This document shows, piece by piece, positions 7,819 through 17,576 of a DNA stretch of 64,000 nt. The translations under genes were made by a program, and so were the position numbers. The notes beneath the pieces were generated by a model, which was not told where the DNA came from, made no database searches, and worked only from the letters and a program-made list of their open reading frames with translations. The stretch comes from JBBQWR01 sp038210495 (lineage in GTDB: Bacteria > Planctomycetota > Planctomycetia > Pirellulales > DATAWG01). Position 1 is the stretch's first letter, and each line of letters starts with the position of its first letter. The stretch is taken from contig JBBQWR010000024.1 in NCBI GenBank assembly GCA_038210495.1, forward strand, positions 11,330 to 75,329. Reading direction: 5' to 3'.

Positions 7819-9257
7819 ATGGATGTATCCGCTTGTTCCAATCCAATGTCCGGCTTCGCTCATGAGGACGGAATAACGACGCCGCCCAATTCGATGTTGG
7901 CCGGCAAGTCATCGAGTCAGCCAATCGCTCGGGCCGATGATCTGCGGCGGCAGATTCTCGATTTGGTGGCGCAATATCACGACGCCCAATTTCCGCCGCG
8001 CGAGTTTATGCCCGGCGCGTCGAGCGTTCCCGTCGCCGGTCGCGTGTTCGACGCCGACGAAATCGTGCAACTCGTCGATTCGTCGCTCGATTTCTGGCTC
8101 ACGACCGGCCGTTTCGCCGATCGGTTCGAACGCGATTTTTCGCGGTTCATGGGCGTGCGCCACGCGCTGCTCTGCAACTCGGGCTCTTCGGCCAATCTGT
8201 TGGCTCTCGCCGCGCTGACCTCCGAAACTCTCAGCGAACGCCGACTTAAGCCGGGGGACGAGGTCATCACCGCCGCGGCCGGCTTTCCCACGACCGTGAA
8301 TCCTGCGATCCAACACGGTCTGACCCCGGTTTTCGTCGACGTCGAACTGGGAACCTACAACGTCGACATCGGGCAACTCGAAGCGGCGATCGGCCCCAAG
8401 ACACGGGCCATCATGCTCGCCCACACGCTTGGCAATCCATTCGATCTCGCCGCCGTCACCGATTTGGCGGCCAGGCACGATCTGTGGTTGATCGAAGATA
8501 ATTGCGATGCGTTGGGCTCGACGTACGAGGGGCGGTTGACCGGCACATTCGGCAATTTGGCGACCTTCAGCTTCTATCCGGCCCATCATCTCACGATGGG
8601 CGAAGGGGGCTGCGTCATCACGCGCGACTCGCGGCTGAAGACGCTGGTCGAGTCGTTTCGCGATTGGGGCCGTGCCTGCTGGTGCGCCCCCGGCGTCGAT
8701 AACACGTGCGGCAAGCGGTTCGATTGGCAACTCGGCGAACTGCCCAGTGGCTATGACCACAAGTACATCTATTCGCACATCGGCTACAACCTGAAAGCGA
8801 CCGACATGCAGGCCGCCGTCGGCGTGGCGCAGCTCAAAAAATTGCCAGGGTTTATCGCCGATCGGCGCCGGAATTGGCTGGCCCTTTACGATCGTCTTCG
8901 GCCCTGGGAAGAAAAATTGATCCTGCCGCAGGCAACTCCGCGAAGCGATCCCAGTTGGTTTGGATTTCCGATCACCGTCCGACCGGACGCCGGCTTTTCG
9001 CGGCTCGAATTGGCGAGACACCTGGAATCGAAAAAGATCGGCACGCGACAGCTTTTCGGCGGCAATCTGACGCGGCAACCCGCTTATCGCAATATTCCTT
9101 TCCGCGTCGCCGGTGAGTTGACCAATACCGACACGATCATGAACAGCACTTTTTGGATCGGCGTCTATCCGGGCATCGGCGAAGAGATGATCGACTACGT
9201 CGGCCAGTCGTTCGACGAATTCATGGACAAAGGCGATCGCGCTATAAGGAAGGCTTT

Positions 9258-9261
<4 letters not shown>
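7819..9261 (+). CDS. rfbH: CDP-4-keto-6-deoxyglucose-3-dehydrase (E1)
   Basis: RfbH removes the C3 hydroxyl of CDP-4-keto-6-deoxyglucose using PMP and a [2Fe-2S] cluster, with electrons from a separate reductase. The 480-residue protein has the DegT/aminotransferase fold, but His256 stands where aminotransferases have the PLP Lys (FYPAHHLTMGEGG), the diagnostic E1 substitution. The iron-sulfur spacing C-X57-C-X1-C-X7-C is exact (C229, C287, C289, C297). AGGAAG precedes ATG 7819. Its stop overlaps the start of rfbE by four bases (ATGA), so the two are translationally coupled. No RfbI/AscD-like E3 reductase lies in this window. Confidence 0.97.
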
Positions 9262-10289
<1,028 letters not shown>

Positions 10290-10298
10290 ATCGTTTTC

Positions 10299-10327
10299 CG
10301 TAGGTCAGGCAGGATGCCTGACCTACG
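10299..10327. repeat. Perfect palindrome after rfbE
   Basis: CGTAGGTCAGGCA, loop GGA, TGCCTGACCTACG gives a 13-bp perfect stem ten bases after the rfbE stop. No T-run follows, so it is either a rho-dependent or mRNA-stabilising 3' end or a dispersed palindrome, not a classical terminator. Confidence 0.7.
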
Positions 10328-10372
10328 ACGTTTGCTAGACAATCGGCTGCGGATGAATGATAGTGTTAGGCG

Positions 10373-11086
10373 ATGGCTCTCTTAGGCGTAAATATCGATC
10401 ACGTCGCGACGATTCGCCAGGCGCGGCGGACGAATGAGCCGAATCCCGTTTGGGCGGCCGTGTTGGCCGAGTTGGGCGGCGCCGATGGGATCACGATCCA
10501 CCTGCGGGAGGATCGGCGGCATATTCAGGATTGGGATCTGGACGTGCTGCGAAAGACGGTGACGGTGAAATTGAATTTGGAACTGGCCGCCAATCCGGAA
10601 ATCGTCGAGATCGCGTGTCGGATAAAACCGGATCAGGCGACGTTGGTGCCCGAGCGGCGGGAAGAAGTGACGACCGAGGGCGGGCTCGACGTGGCCGGTA
10701 ATCAAGCGGCCGTTTCGGAAGCCATGAAACGGCTCCGCGACGCGGGCATATCGGTGAGCCTATTTCTCGATCCCGATCGCCGGCAAATCGAGACCGGCCG
10801 CGACCTGGGCGCCGACGCGGTGGAATTGCACACCGGCCGCTACGCCGAAGCCGCCCCGGGCGCCAAGCAGGCGGCCGAGCTTGTCACGCTCGCCGAAGCC
10901 GGCGCCCTGGTGCGCCAGGAGCAGATGATTCTGCACGCGGGGCATGGGCTCACTTACCGCAACGTGCAGCCCGTGGCCGGGCTGGAAGGGATGACCGAGC
11001 TCAATATTGGGCACAGTATTGTCGCCCGGGCGGTAATGGTCGGCTTCCAACAGGCCGTGCAGGAAATGAAGCGGTTGATTACATAG
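10373..11086 (+). CDS. pdxJ: Pyridoxine 5'-phosphate synthase
   Basis: PdxJ closes the pyridine ring of vitamin B6 from 1-deoxyxylulose 5-phosphate and 3-amino-2-oxopropyl phosphate in the DXP-dependent route. The 237-residue TIM barrel matches the family length. LGVNIDHVATIRQARRT at the start, GITIHLREDRRHIQD, the ELHTGRYAE segment and HAGHGLTYRNVQPV are all classic PdxJ signatures. It appears to be a single gene: a palindrome separates it from rfbE and another repeat from dapA. The ribosome-binding site is weak. Confidence 0.97.
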   Translation: MALLGVNIDHVATIRQARRTNEPNPVWAAVLAELGGADGITIHLREDRRHIQDWDLDVLRKTVTVKLNLELAANPEIVEIACRIKPDQATLVPERREEVTTEGGLDVAGNQAAVSEAMKRLRDAGISVSLFLDPDRRQIETGRDLGADAVELHTGRYAEAAPGAKQAAELVTLAEAGALVRQEQMILHAGHGLTYRNVQPVAGLEGMTELNIGHSIVARAVMVGFQQAVQEMKRLIT

Positions 11087-11094
11087 CAGATCGG

Positions 11095-11181
11095 TACATA
11101 GCCGCGGCATCCTGCTGCGTAGTACCGTTTGATTTGAAACGACGGCAACGATTACGGCGCAGCCGGATGCCGCGGCTATGT
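11095..11181. repeat. Inverted repeat, TACATAGCCGCGGCATCC family, copy 2
   Basis: Left arm TACATAGCCGCGGCATCCTG and right arm CCGGATGCCGCGGCTATGTG pair almost perfectly over 18 core bases, and the complementarity extends weakly inward. The element starts eight bases after the pdxJ stop. Confidence 0.85.
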
Positions 11182-11315
11182 GTCCGCTTCACGGGCCACC
11201 CCGTTTGCACGCTTGTGGCTAGTCCCCTATCATTTACGCTGTCATTGCGATAGCTGGCCGCCTGTCGGTCGGCCGCCGCTTTTCCGTCCCGTGACCCGCT
11301 GCGCGTGAATCAATC

Positions 11316-12203
11316 GTGTCTACCAAAGGCGAAGCGTTTGCCGGTTTGTCCGTGGCCATTGTCACTCCATTCCGCAATGGCGAGATCGATTTTCCCGCGC
11401 TGAGGGCCCAAGTCGAATTCCAAATCGCCGCCGGCGTGCAGGGCTTGTGCCCCGTCGGCACGACGGGTGAATCGCCGACGCTCTCGCACGATGAGCACGA
11501 GCGGGTGATCGCCGAGGTGGTGGACGTCGCGGCCGGCCGGATCAAGGTCATGCCCGGCACCGGATCGAATAGCACCCGCGAGGCTTTGCGGCTGACCAAG
11601 TGGGCAGCCAACAAGGGCGCCGACGCGGCGCTCGTCGTTGCCCCCTATTACAACAAGCCGACGCAAGAGGGCTTCTATCAGCACTTCAGGGCCCTGGCCG
11701 AAGCGGTCGGCATCCCCATCTGCGTCTACAACATCCCCGGCCGCACCGGCAAGAACATCGAGGCCGAGACGTTGGCCCGCCTCGCCGAGTTGCCGAACAT
11801 CACGATGGTCAAAGAAGCGGCCGGGTCGATGGACCAGGTGTCGCAAATTTTGGCCCTGACGAATCTCACGGTCCTGAGCGGCGACGACAGCATGACACTG
11901 CCGATGCTCGCGGTCGGCGCTCGCGGCGTGATTTCGGTCGTCGGCAACATCGTGCCCAAGGACATGCTCGCGCTGCTGGCCGCCAGTGAAGCCGGCAATA
12001 TGGCCGAGGCGCGAAAGTGGCACGCGAAGCTGTTCCCACTGTGCCGCGACATGCTCGGCCTATCGACCAACCCGATCCCCGTCAAAGCGGCCATGAAGCT
12101 ATTGGGCCGCGACACGGGCGAACTCCGGTTGCCGATGACCGCGCTCGATGGACCAAGTGAAGCGAAGTTGCGGAAAACGCTATCGATGTATGGGCTGCTG
12201 TAG
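11316..12203 (+). CDS. dapA: 4-hydroxy-tetrahydrodipicolinate synthase
   Basis: DapA condenses pyruvate with aspartate semialdehyde in lysine and diaminopimelate synthesis; planctomycetes do make peptidoglycan. The 295-residue protein starts at GTG 11316. It has VAIVTPFRNGEIDF, the substrate-binding GLCPVGTTGESPTLS, PYYNKPTQEGFYQHF with the catalytic Tyr, and ITMVKEAAGSMDQ with the Schiff-base Lys. Length and motifs are typical of the family. No strong Shine-Dalgarno is visible. It is followed 20 bases later by a small antitoxin-like ORF. Confidence 0.97.
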   Translation: MSTKGEAFAGLSVAIVTPFRNGEIDFPALRAQVEFQIAAGVQGLCPVGTTGESPTLSHDEHERVIAEVVDVAAGRIKVMPGTGSNSTREALRLTKWAANKGADAALVVAPYYNKPTQEGFYQHFRALAEAVGIPICVYNIPGRTGKNIEAETLARLAELPNITMVKEAAGSMDQVSQILALTNLTVLSGDDSMTLPMLAVGARGVISVVGNIVPKDMLALLAASEAGNMAEARKWHAKLFPLCRDMLGLSTNPIPVKAAMKLLGRDTGELRLPMTALDGPSEAKLRKTLSMYGLL

Positions 12204-12223
12204 CCAATCGCTCTGGGGTCGAA

Positions 12224-12388
12224 ATGAACCCAAAGAATGCCGGTGATGTTGATCCCTCGAAGGCAAAGAATGTGAAGCGATCAGAGCAAGAGCGTCGTGC
12301 CGCGATTGAACGAATTATCAAGCTAAGCGAACGCTTGAGCGTAGGCGGTTTAAAAATTCGCGATCTAATCGACGAAGGACGCCGATGA
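12224..12388 (+). CDS. Small antitoxin-like protein, toxin missing
   Basis: A 54-residue ORF that is Lys/Arg/Glu-rich. Its C-terminus, LSVGGLKIRDLIDEGRR, resembles the toxin-binding tail of Phd/VapB-type antitoxins (pattern GG-S/K-I-R-x-L-I-x-EGRR). The usual N-terminal DNA-binding domain is absent. Its stop overlaps a second ATG (ATGA, 12385), exactly where a PIN-domain toxin would begin, but that frame ends after six codons (MSTSSS). This looks like the remnant of a toxin-antitoxin pair. Whether it is still expressed is unknown. Confidence 0.5.
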   Translation: MNPKNAGDVDPSKAKNVKRSEQERRAAIERIIKLSERLSVGGLKIRDLIDEGRR

Positions 12389-12435
12389 GCACGTCCTCCT
12401 CGTAGGCCTTCCGTGCGGTGCAACTGCGTGGCTCC

Positions 12436-13668
12436 ATGGACTCATCTCGCTTCGACGTCGCAGTGGTCGGCGCCGGAGCGGCCGGGATTGTGGCGGCGTT
12501 TCGAGCGGCGGAGCGCGGCCGGCGGACGATTCTGCTGGACAAGAACAAGCACGCCGGGATCAAGATCTTGATGTCCGGCGGCACGCGGTGCAACATCACG
12601 CAAGCCACGGACAATCGCGGCATCGTCAAAGCCTACGGTCCGCCGGGAAAGTTCCTGCACTCGGCTCTGGCGGCGCTTAGCGTGCAAGACACGATCGCGA
12701 TGTTCGAGGCCGAGGGCGTTCACACCAAGGTCGAAGAGACCGGCAAGATTTTTCCGGTCAGCAATAAGGCGGCCGATGTGCTCGCCGGATTATTGGCCCG
12801 GCTCGACCGTAGCGGCGCCACCTTGGCCTTGAGCGAACAGCTTGAGAAGCTTGAGCGCGACGCCGACGGCTGGCGGTTGCAAACGGCGCGGCGAGTAATT
12901 CAAACCGAATCGGTCGTGCTGACCACCGGCGGCCAGTCGTATCCCGGGTCGGGAACGACCGGCGACGGTTATCGTTTTGCGGCGGCGCTCGGCCACACGA
13001 TCGTCACGCCGCGGCCCGCGCTGGCGCCGCTGACGACAACGGCGCCTTGGGTGCTCGATCTCCGGGGTGTCACGTTGCCGGACGTGACGCTCACGATCCG
13101 GGAGCAGGGCCAATCGATCGCCAGTCGGCGCAGCTCGCTGCTGTTCGCTCATTTTGGTTTGACCGGTCCGGCGGCCCTGGACGTGAGCCGCGTCGTATCC
13201 GGTCATCCACAGCCGGCGACGTTGATTGCCGAGATCGATTTGGCGCCGGATACGACCGAACCTCAGTTGCTCCAGTCGCTACGTTCGCAGGCTGCCGCCG
13301 ATGGCAAAAAGCAATTGGCGGGCATCCTTTCGCAGACGTCGCCCCGGCGTTTGGTCGACGTCGCCATCAAGCTCGCGCAAATCCGGCCCGATCGCAGGGC
13401 CGCCGAATGGAGCAAAGACGAACGAAATCGGCTCGTCCATCTGCTCAAACATCTGCCGATCCCGCTGACGGGCACGTTGGGATTCAAAAAGGCGGAGGTC
13501 ACCGCTGGCGGCGTTTCGCTGGCCGAGGTCGATTCGAGCACCATGGAAAGCAAGCTCGCGCCGCGCCTGTACTTCGCTGGCGAAGTGCTTGACCTGGACG
13601 GCCCCATTGGTGGCTATAATTTCCAGGCGGCGTGGAGCACGGGTTGGTTGGCCGGCGAGCGCGCGTAA
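12436..13668 (+). CDS. HI0933/YhiN-family FAD flavoprotein
   Basis: A 410-residue flavoprotein. FDVAVVGAGAAGIVAAFRAA at the start is the FAD dinucleotide-binding motif, followed by the Glu/Asp-type second strand (TILLDKN). ILMSGGTRCNITQA is the signature of the HI0933/YhiN family, and YNFQAAWSTGWLAGE forms the C-terminal FAD-contacting loop after GGYN. The family's reaction is not firmly established; members are cytoplasmic NAD(P)/FAD oxidoreductases. ATG 12436 is preferred to GTG 12418 because the extra residues precede the first beta strand without any motif. The ribosome-binding site is weak. Confidence 0.9.
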   Translation: MDSSRFDVAVVGAGAAGIVAAFRAAERGRRTILLDKNKHAGIKILMSGGTRCNITQATDNRGIVKAYGPPGKFLHSALAALSVQDTIAMFEAEGVHTKVEETGKIFPVSNKAADVLAGLLARLDRSGATLALSEQLEKLERDADGWRLQTARRVIQTESVVLTTGGQSYPGSGTTGDGYRFAAALGHTIVTPRPALAPLTTTAPWVLDLRGVTLPDVTLTIREQGQSIASRRSSLLFAHFGLTGPAALDVSRVVSGHPQPATLIAEIDLAPDTTEPQLLQSLRSQAAADGKKQLAGILSQTSPRRLVDVAIKLAQIRPDRRAAEWSKDERNRLVHLLKHLPIPLTGTLGFKKAEVTAGGVSLAEVDSSTMESKLAPRLYFAGEVLDLDGPIGGYNFQAAWSTGWLAGERA

Positions 13669-13803
13669 ACGACGCCAAAACCGCGGGGCCTTCTCCACGG
13701 CGATTTTGCGAGAGCTTTTACGGATCATGGAATCGGCGCCGGTTCGGGTATGCCATTTGCCTTTGGCCGGGCCATCTTTGTTCGTCTTCGTGAGGACCCG
13801 CCG

Positions 13804-15165
13804 ATGATCATCGTCTCGCCCAAGAAAATCAATTTCGCGGCCGATCGGGAAACGCTTCTGGCCAACTACCGTCGCGTTCGGCGTGCGAGTATTGCCATGT
13901 GCGAGCCGCTCACGCCCGAGATGTTTCGCGTGCAGCCGATGGACGATGTCAGCCCGCCGTGGTGGAATTTAGGTCATACCACTTGGTTTTTCGCCCGCAA
14001 CGTTTTGGAGCCGTTTGGCGGTCAATCGGCGCCGGAAGACGCCGATTTCGACTACGTGCTAAATTCGTACTACGCCGCCCTGGGACCCAGGATCGAGCGG
14101 GATCGCCGCGGATCGAGCACTTTTCCCACCACGGATGACGTCTATCGTTACCGGGCCTCGGTTGACGGGCGGATCGAGCGCTTGATTTCGACGATCGACG
14201 CGGATCGTTGGGATCAGTTGGCGTCGACTGTAATCATCGGCCTCAATCACGAGCAGCAGCATCAAGAGTTGTTCTACACGGAGATCAAATACATTCTGTG
14301 GCAGAATCCGCCGCGACTGCGGCGCCCCTATCGCGATGACTGCAATAGAAATGGATCGGCTGCCGATCCGTCAGGTTCGACGCCGATTGCGTCGTCGCCA
14401 ACTTCTTGGAAATACAGCGGCTTCGAGGGGGGGCTGTTCGACTTCGGCCACCGAGAGCCGGGCTTCTGTTGGGATAACGAACTGCCCGTGCATCCCTATT
14501 ATTTGCAACCGTTCGAGATCGCCGACCGACTGGTGACAAACGGCGAATATTTGGAATTCGTACGGGATGGCGGATACCAGCGGCAATTGCTGTGGCTGGA
14601 TAACGGCTGGAGCCATGTGCAGCGGCTCAATTGGCAGGCCCCACTCTACTGGGAGCGAATCGACGCCGATGTCCATGAATGGACGCTCGATGGCCTGCTC
14701 CGACTCGATCCGTCGCGGCCGGTCTCGCACGTCAGCTTCTACGAGGCCGATGCATTTGTTCGGTGGCGCGCGGAAACGTATCTCTCCGACCGCGACGCCG
14801 TGCTCCCGGAAGAGCGACAATGGGAACATGCCGCCAGGGCTGCCGAGGACCCGTCTGACGACGCCTTCCTCGATTCCGGACTGCTCCATCCTTCACGGCC
14901 GTACGATCACCGCGCGCTCAGTCAAATGTTTGGCGTCGTCTGGCAATGGACGAGCAGCTACTACGAGCCCTACCCGGGCTACCGTCCGTTCGCCGGCGCC
15001 TTGGGCGAATACAACAGCAAATTCATGGACAACCAGCGCGTGCTGCGCGGCGGCTCGTGCGTCACGCCTCGCGATCATTTTCATCTGAGCTACCGGAATT
15101 TTTGGCCCGCCCCCACGCGATTTCAGTTCACGGGGCTAAGACTTGCCCGTCACCTCGAAGGATGA
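13804..15165 (+). CDS. egtB: Ergothioneine biosynthesis protein EgtB (sulfoxide synthase)
   Basis: EgtB is the non-haem iron enzyme that joins trimethylhistidine (hercynine) to a cysteine-containing thiol as a sulfoxide. The 453-residue protein has the N-terminal DinB-like domain with the iron-binding His residues in LGHTTWFFARN and in HEQQHQE (H-x3-H). The C-terminal formylglycine-generating-enzyme fold includes YLQPFEIADRLVTNGEY and RVLRGGSCVTPRDH, ending in FTGLRLAR. GAGG lies ahead of ATG 13804, which is favoured over 13750. egtD follows five bases later, so the pair forms an operon. Whether the thiol donor is cysteine or gamma-glutamylcysteine cannot be read by eye. Confidence 0.95.
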   Translation: MIIVSPKKINFAADRETLLANYRRVRRASIAMCEPLTPEMFRVQPMDDVSPPWWNLGHTTWFFARNVLEPFGGQSAPEDADFDYVLNSYYAALGPRIERDRRGSSTFPTTDDVYRYRASVDGRIERLISTIDADRWDQLASTVIIGLNHEQQHQELFYTEIKYILWQNPPRLRRPYRDDCNRNGSAADPSGSTPIASSPTSWKYSGFEGGLFDFGHREPGFCWDNELPVHPYYLQPFEIADRLVTNGEYLEFVRDGGYQRQLLWLDNGWSHVQRLNWQAPLYWERIDADVHEWTLDGLLRLDPSRPVSHVSFYEADAFVRWRAETYLSDRDAVLPEERQWEHAARAAEDPSDDAFLDSGLLHPSRPYDHRALSQMFGVVWQWTSSYYEPYPGYRPFAGALGEYNSKFMDNQRVLRGGSCVTPRDHFHLSYRNFWPAPTRFQFTGLRLARHLEG

Positions 15166-15170
15166 CCTCC

Positions 15171-16226
15171 ATGGCAATCGTTGAATCCCCGCTTTCGAAA
15201 AACGGAGCGGCCACCAGCGGATCGTCGAGCTTGCGCGTGCCGAACGCCGATTCGCCGCAAGCGGGCGCCTCGAACACGATCGCGCGTTCGCTGGCCGACG
15301 ACTTGCATCAAGGTCTGTCGCGGACGCCGAAGACGATTCCGTCGATGTATTTTTACGATGCCCGCGGGAGTCGGCTATTTCAGCAAATTTCCGAGCTCGA
15401 AGAATATTATCCGACGGCTTGCGAGTTCGAAATTCTCGGCGAGCACTCGCATCAGATCGCCGATCTGGTCGCCTCACGGCCGTTTCGGCTCATCGAGCTC
15501 GGCGCCGGTGACGGGCGAAAAACCAAAGTGCTTTTGGAAGAATTTTTGCGTCGCGGTCTGGAGTTCGAGTACGCCCCGATCGACATCTGCGGCGAAGCGA
15601 TCGACGAGCTCACAGAGTCAATGACTCGCGCGTTGCCGCAATTGGAGGGCCGCATTCACGGAGTGGTCGCTGAGTATGTCAACGCCCTGTCGCTGCTGAG
15701 CCACGAAAGCAACAGCCGAAACGTGGTGCTTTTTCTCGGCTCGAACATCGGGAACTTCGATCCACCGACGGCGCGGCGATTTTTGCGCGGTCTGCGCCGT
15801 GCCCTCAACCCGGGCGATCTGGTCCTGATGGGCGTCGATCTAAAAAAGGACGTCGAAGTCTTGATGCGGGCGTACAACGATTCGCAAGGGATCACGCGCG
15901 AGTTCAATTTCAATATGCTCGATCGAATCAATCGCGAGTTACGGGCCGATTTCCACCGCGACCGATTCGATCACTATGGTCCGTACAACGCATTGCTCGG
16001 CTGCATGGAGAGTTGGCTGATTAGCCGGCAACGGCAGGATATTCGCGTTCGCGCCACGGGCAACGTCTATACGCTCGAGCCTTGGGAAGGCATCCTGGTC
16101 GAGCGGTCGTACAAGTATGGGCTCGACGACATCGAAATTCTGGCAGCCGCGACCGGGTTCAAGTCCCGAGAGCTGTTCCTCGACCGCCGCCGCTATTTCG
16201 CCGACGCGCTGTGGGTGAGTCAGTAG
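15171..16226 (+). CDS. egtD: L-histidine N-alpha-methyltransferase
   Basis: EgtD trimethylates histidine with S-adenosylmethionine to hercynine, the substrate of EgtB. The 351-residue protein has the family block SMYFYDARGSRLFQQISEL then EYYPTACE, the SAM-binding loop IELGAGDGRKTKVLL, and FLGSNIGNFDP. GAAGGA lies eight bases before ATG 15171. An ATG overlapping the egtB stop (15162) would add three residues and is possible. No egtA, egtC or egtE is nearby, which fits the minimal two-gene form of the pathway. Confidence 0.95.
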   Translation: MAIVESPLSKNGAATSGSSSLRVPNADSPQAGASNTIARSLADDLHQGLSRTPKTIPSMYFYDARGSRLFQQISELEEYYPTACEFEILGEHSHQIADLVASRPFRLIELGAGDGRKTKVLLEEFLRRGLEFEYAPIDICGEAIDELTESMTRALPQLEGRIHGVVAEYVNALSLLSHESNSRNVVLFLGSNIGNFDPPTARRFLRGLRRALNPGDLVLMGVDLKKDVEVLMRAYNDSQGITREFNFNMLDRINRELRADFHRDRFDHYGPYNALLGCMESWLISRQRQDIRVRATGNVYTLEPWEGILVERSYKYGLDDIEILAAATGFKSRELFLDRRRYFADALWVSQ

Positions 16227-16336
16227 ATGGCTGCATGGCGAAGCACTTGCGCCGCAACCCTTTGGTCGCAAGGTCGCGCTTGGATTTGTGAGATTGCCTT
16301 GCGCCGGTCGTTCCACCCGCGATGTGTTTCGTGGCG

Positions 16337-17410
16337 CTATTTCGGCTTATCGACCACCGGTGGCAATTCGCTGCCCGTGCCAATGCGACCCGCGTCTGAT
16401 GCATTGACCGGCACATGCGGCGGGCGAACAGGGGTCGGCCGCTTGATCGGGCGGCTATCGTCATCGCCCGACGTGCTATTGAGCGTATGCGCCGAGTTCG
16501 ATTCGATATCGCCGGGTTGTCCCGCGACGCCGATCGTCGCCGGCGGTTCGGGCACGTCCGGCGTGCCGGGCGCCTTTTGCGTCACCAGTGCAATCCAGTT
16601 ATAGAGCTGTCGATACTTGGCCGTCTGCGGATCGAAGATTGCCGACGCGGCCGTGCCGTGCGGCCGGCTGGCGGCGACCAGCAACTTGCTTTGCTGCGGA
16701 TTTTGGTAATCCAGATTCTGGACGGTGCTTTGCAAATTACGTTGAGTGAGACGGCGGTTGCCGGTGCGGTCGTTCGGAATTCGGATGATAACGTAACTGG
16801 ATTTCGACCCGGGACCATGACAGCCGGACGTCGCGCAACTATTCATGAGTAGGGGCTGGATGCTGGACGTAAAATTCTCGACCGAGTTGCCGGGCAGGCC
16901 GCGCACGAGTCGGTCGAGATCTTCGTTCGTCACGCGATGCACGTCGGCCGTATTCTTCTCAGTGGGCGGTGTCACGGGAGTCGCGAGAAACTGCTGCAAT
17001 CGGCGGTCGAGAAAATCGGCCCGGGCGTTTTTCGGATCGAGGGCCATCGCCGCGGCGATCTCTTTGGCGGCGTTGCCGGGCAGCTTTTGTCGCAGGCACC
17101 AGTCGGCCAAATCGAGATGATCGTCCGCCCGGCCGAGCGCGAGTCGGCTTCGCTTCACCGTATAGGCTTCGTCGATCGTATGACACACCACCTCGACGTC
17201 GCGAGAATGAATTCGCAGCTCGCCATCGGACAGCGTCACCCGATAAGAATCCCCTTCGCGGGCGACCCGGCCGCCGATCACCTCTCCCCCGCGCAGCACG
17301 AGCAAATCCGGAGGCGGCGCGGTCTTGGCCGGCTCCTCCGCGGAGCAAGCGACCCACCAACTCCCCAGCGCGACAGCGATCAGAGATGAGAAAGACATGA
17401 GCCTGATCAT
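16337..17410 (-). CDS. Secreted protein with atypical CX4CH cytochrome-like motif
   Basis: This 357-residue protein starts with a signal peptide (MIRLMSFSSLIAVALGSWW, cleavage near Ala-Cys-Ser-Ala, possibly a lipoprotein-like site). A small beta-rich segment (RGGEVIGGRVAREGDSYRV) and a helical TPR-like stretch (NAAKEIAAAMALDPKNARAD) follow. Near residue 215, IQPLLMNSCATSGCHGPGS gives C-x4-C-H in place of the normal CxxCH haem site; similar CX4CH modules occur in planctomycete secreted proteins. The tail is Pro/Thr-rich. The ORF could extend upstream to 17662, but only the start at 17410 (or 17398) places a signal peptide first. Haem binding is unproven. Confidence 0.75.
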   Translation of the reverse strand: MIRLMSFSSLIAVALGSWWVACSAEEPAKTAPPPDLLVLRGGEVIGGRVAREGDSYRVTLSDGELRIHSRDVEVVCHTIDEAYTVKRSRLALGRADDHLDLADWCLRQKLPGNAAKEIAAAMALDPKNARADFLDRRLQQFLATPVTPPTEKNTADVHRVTNEDLDRLVRGLPGNSVENFTSSIQPLLMNSCATSGCHGPGSKSSYVIIRIPNDRTGNRRLTQRNLQSTVQNLDYQNPQQSKLLVAASRPHGTAASAIFDPQTAKYRQLYNWIALVTQKAPGTPDVPEPPATIGVAGQPGDIESNSAHTLNSTSGDDDSRPIKRPTPVRPPHVPVNASDAGRIGTGSELPPVVDKPK

Positions 17411-17576
17411 GGCGTGCGGAGGGTAGGCCGCTAGTCGTCGGCAGTCAAGATCAACCGAAATATGGCGATAGGGCGATACGCCGGAGAATAACACTGCTGG
17501 ACAAGCTGGCGCCGAGGCCGGAAAATCGATCGAGTCGTCCTCGGCTCTATTCGCCGCTTCCAACGAGGAAACTGCC

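Noticed and set aside
7909..9078. 389-residue minus-strand ORF opposite rfbH
   Set aside because: Antisense shadow of a high-GC gene: Arg-rich, no Shine-Dalgarno, no family motif, while the plus-strand RfbH motifs are exact.
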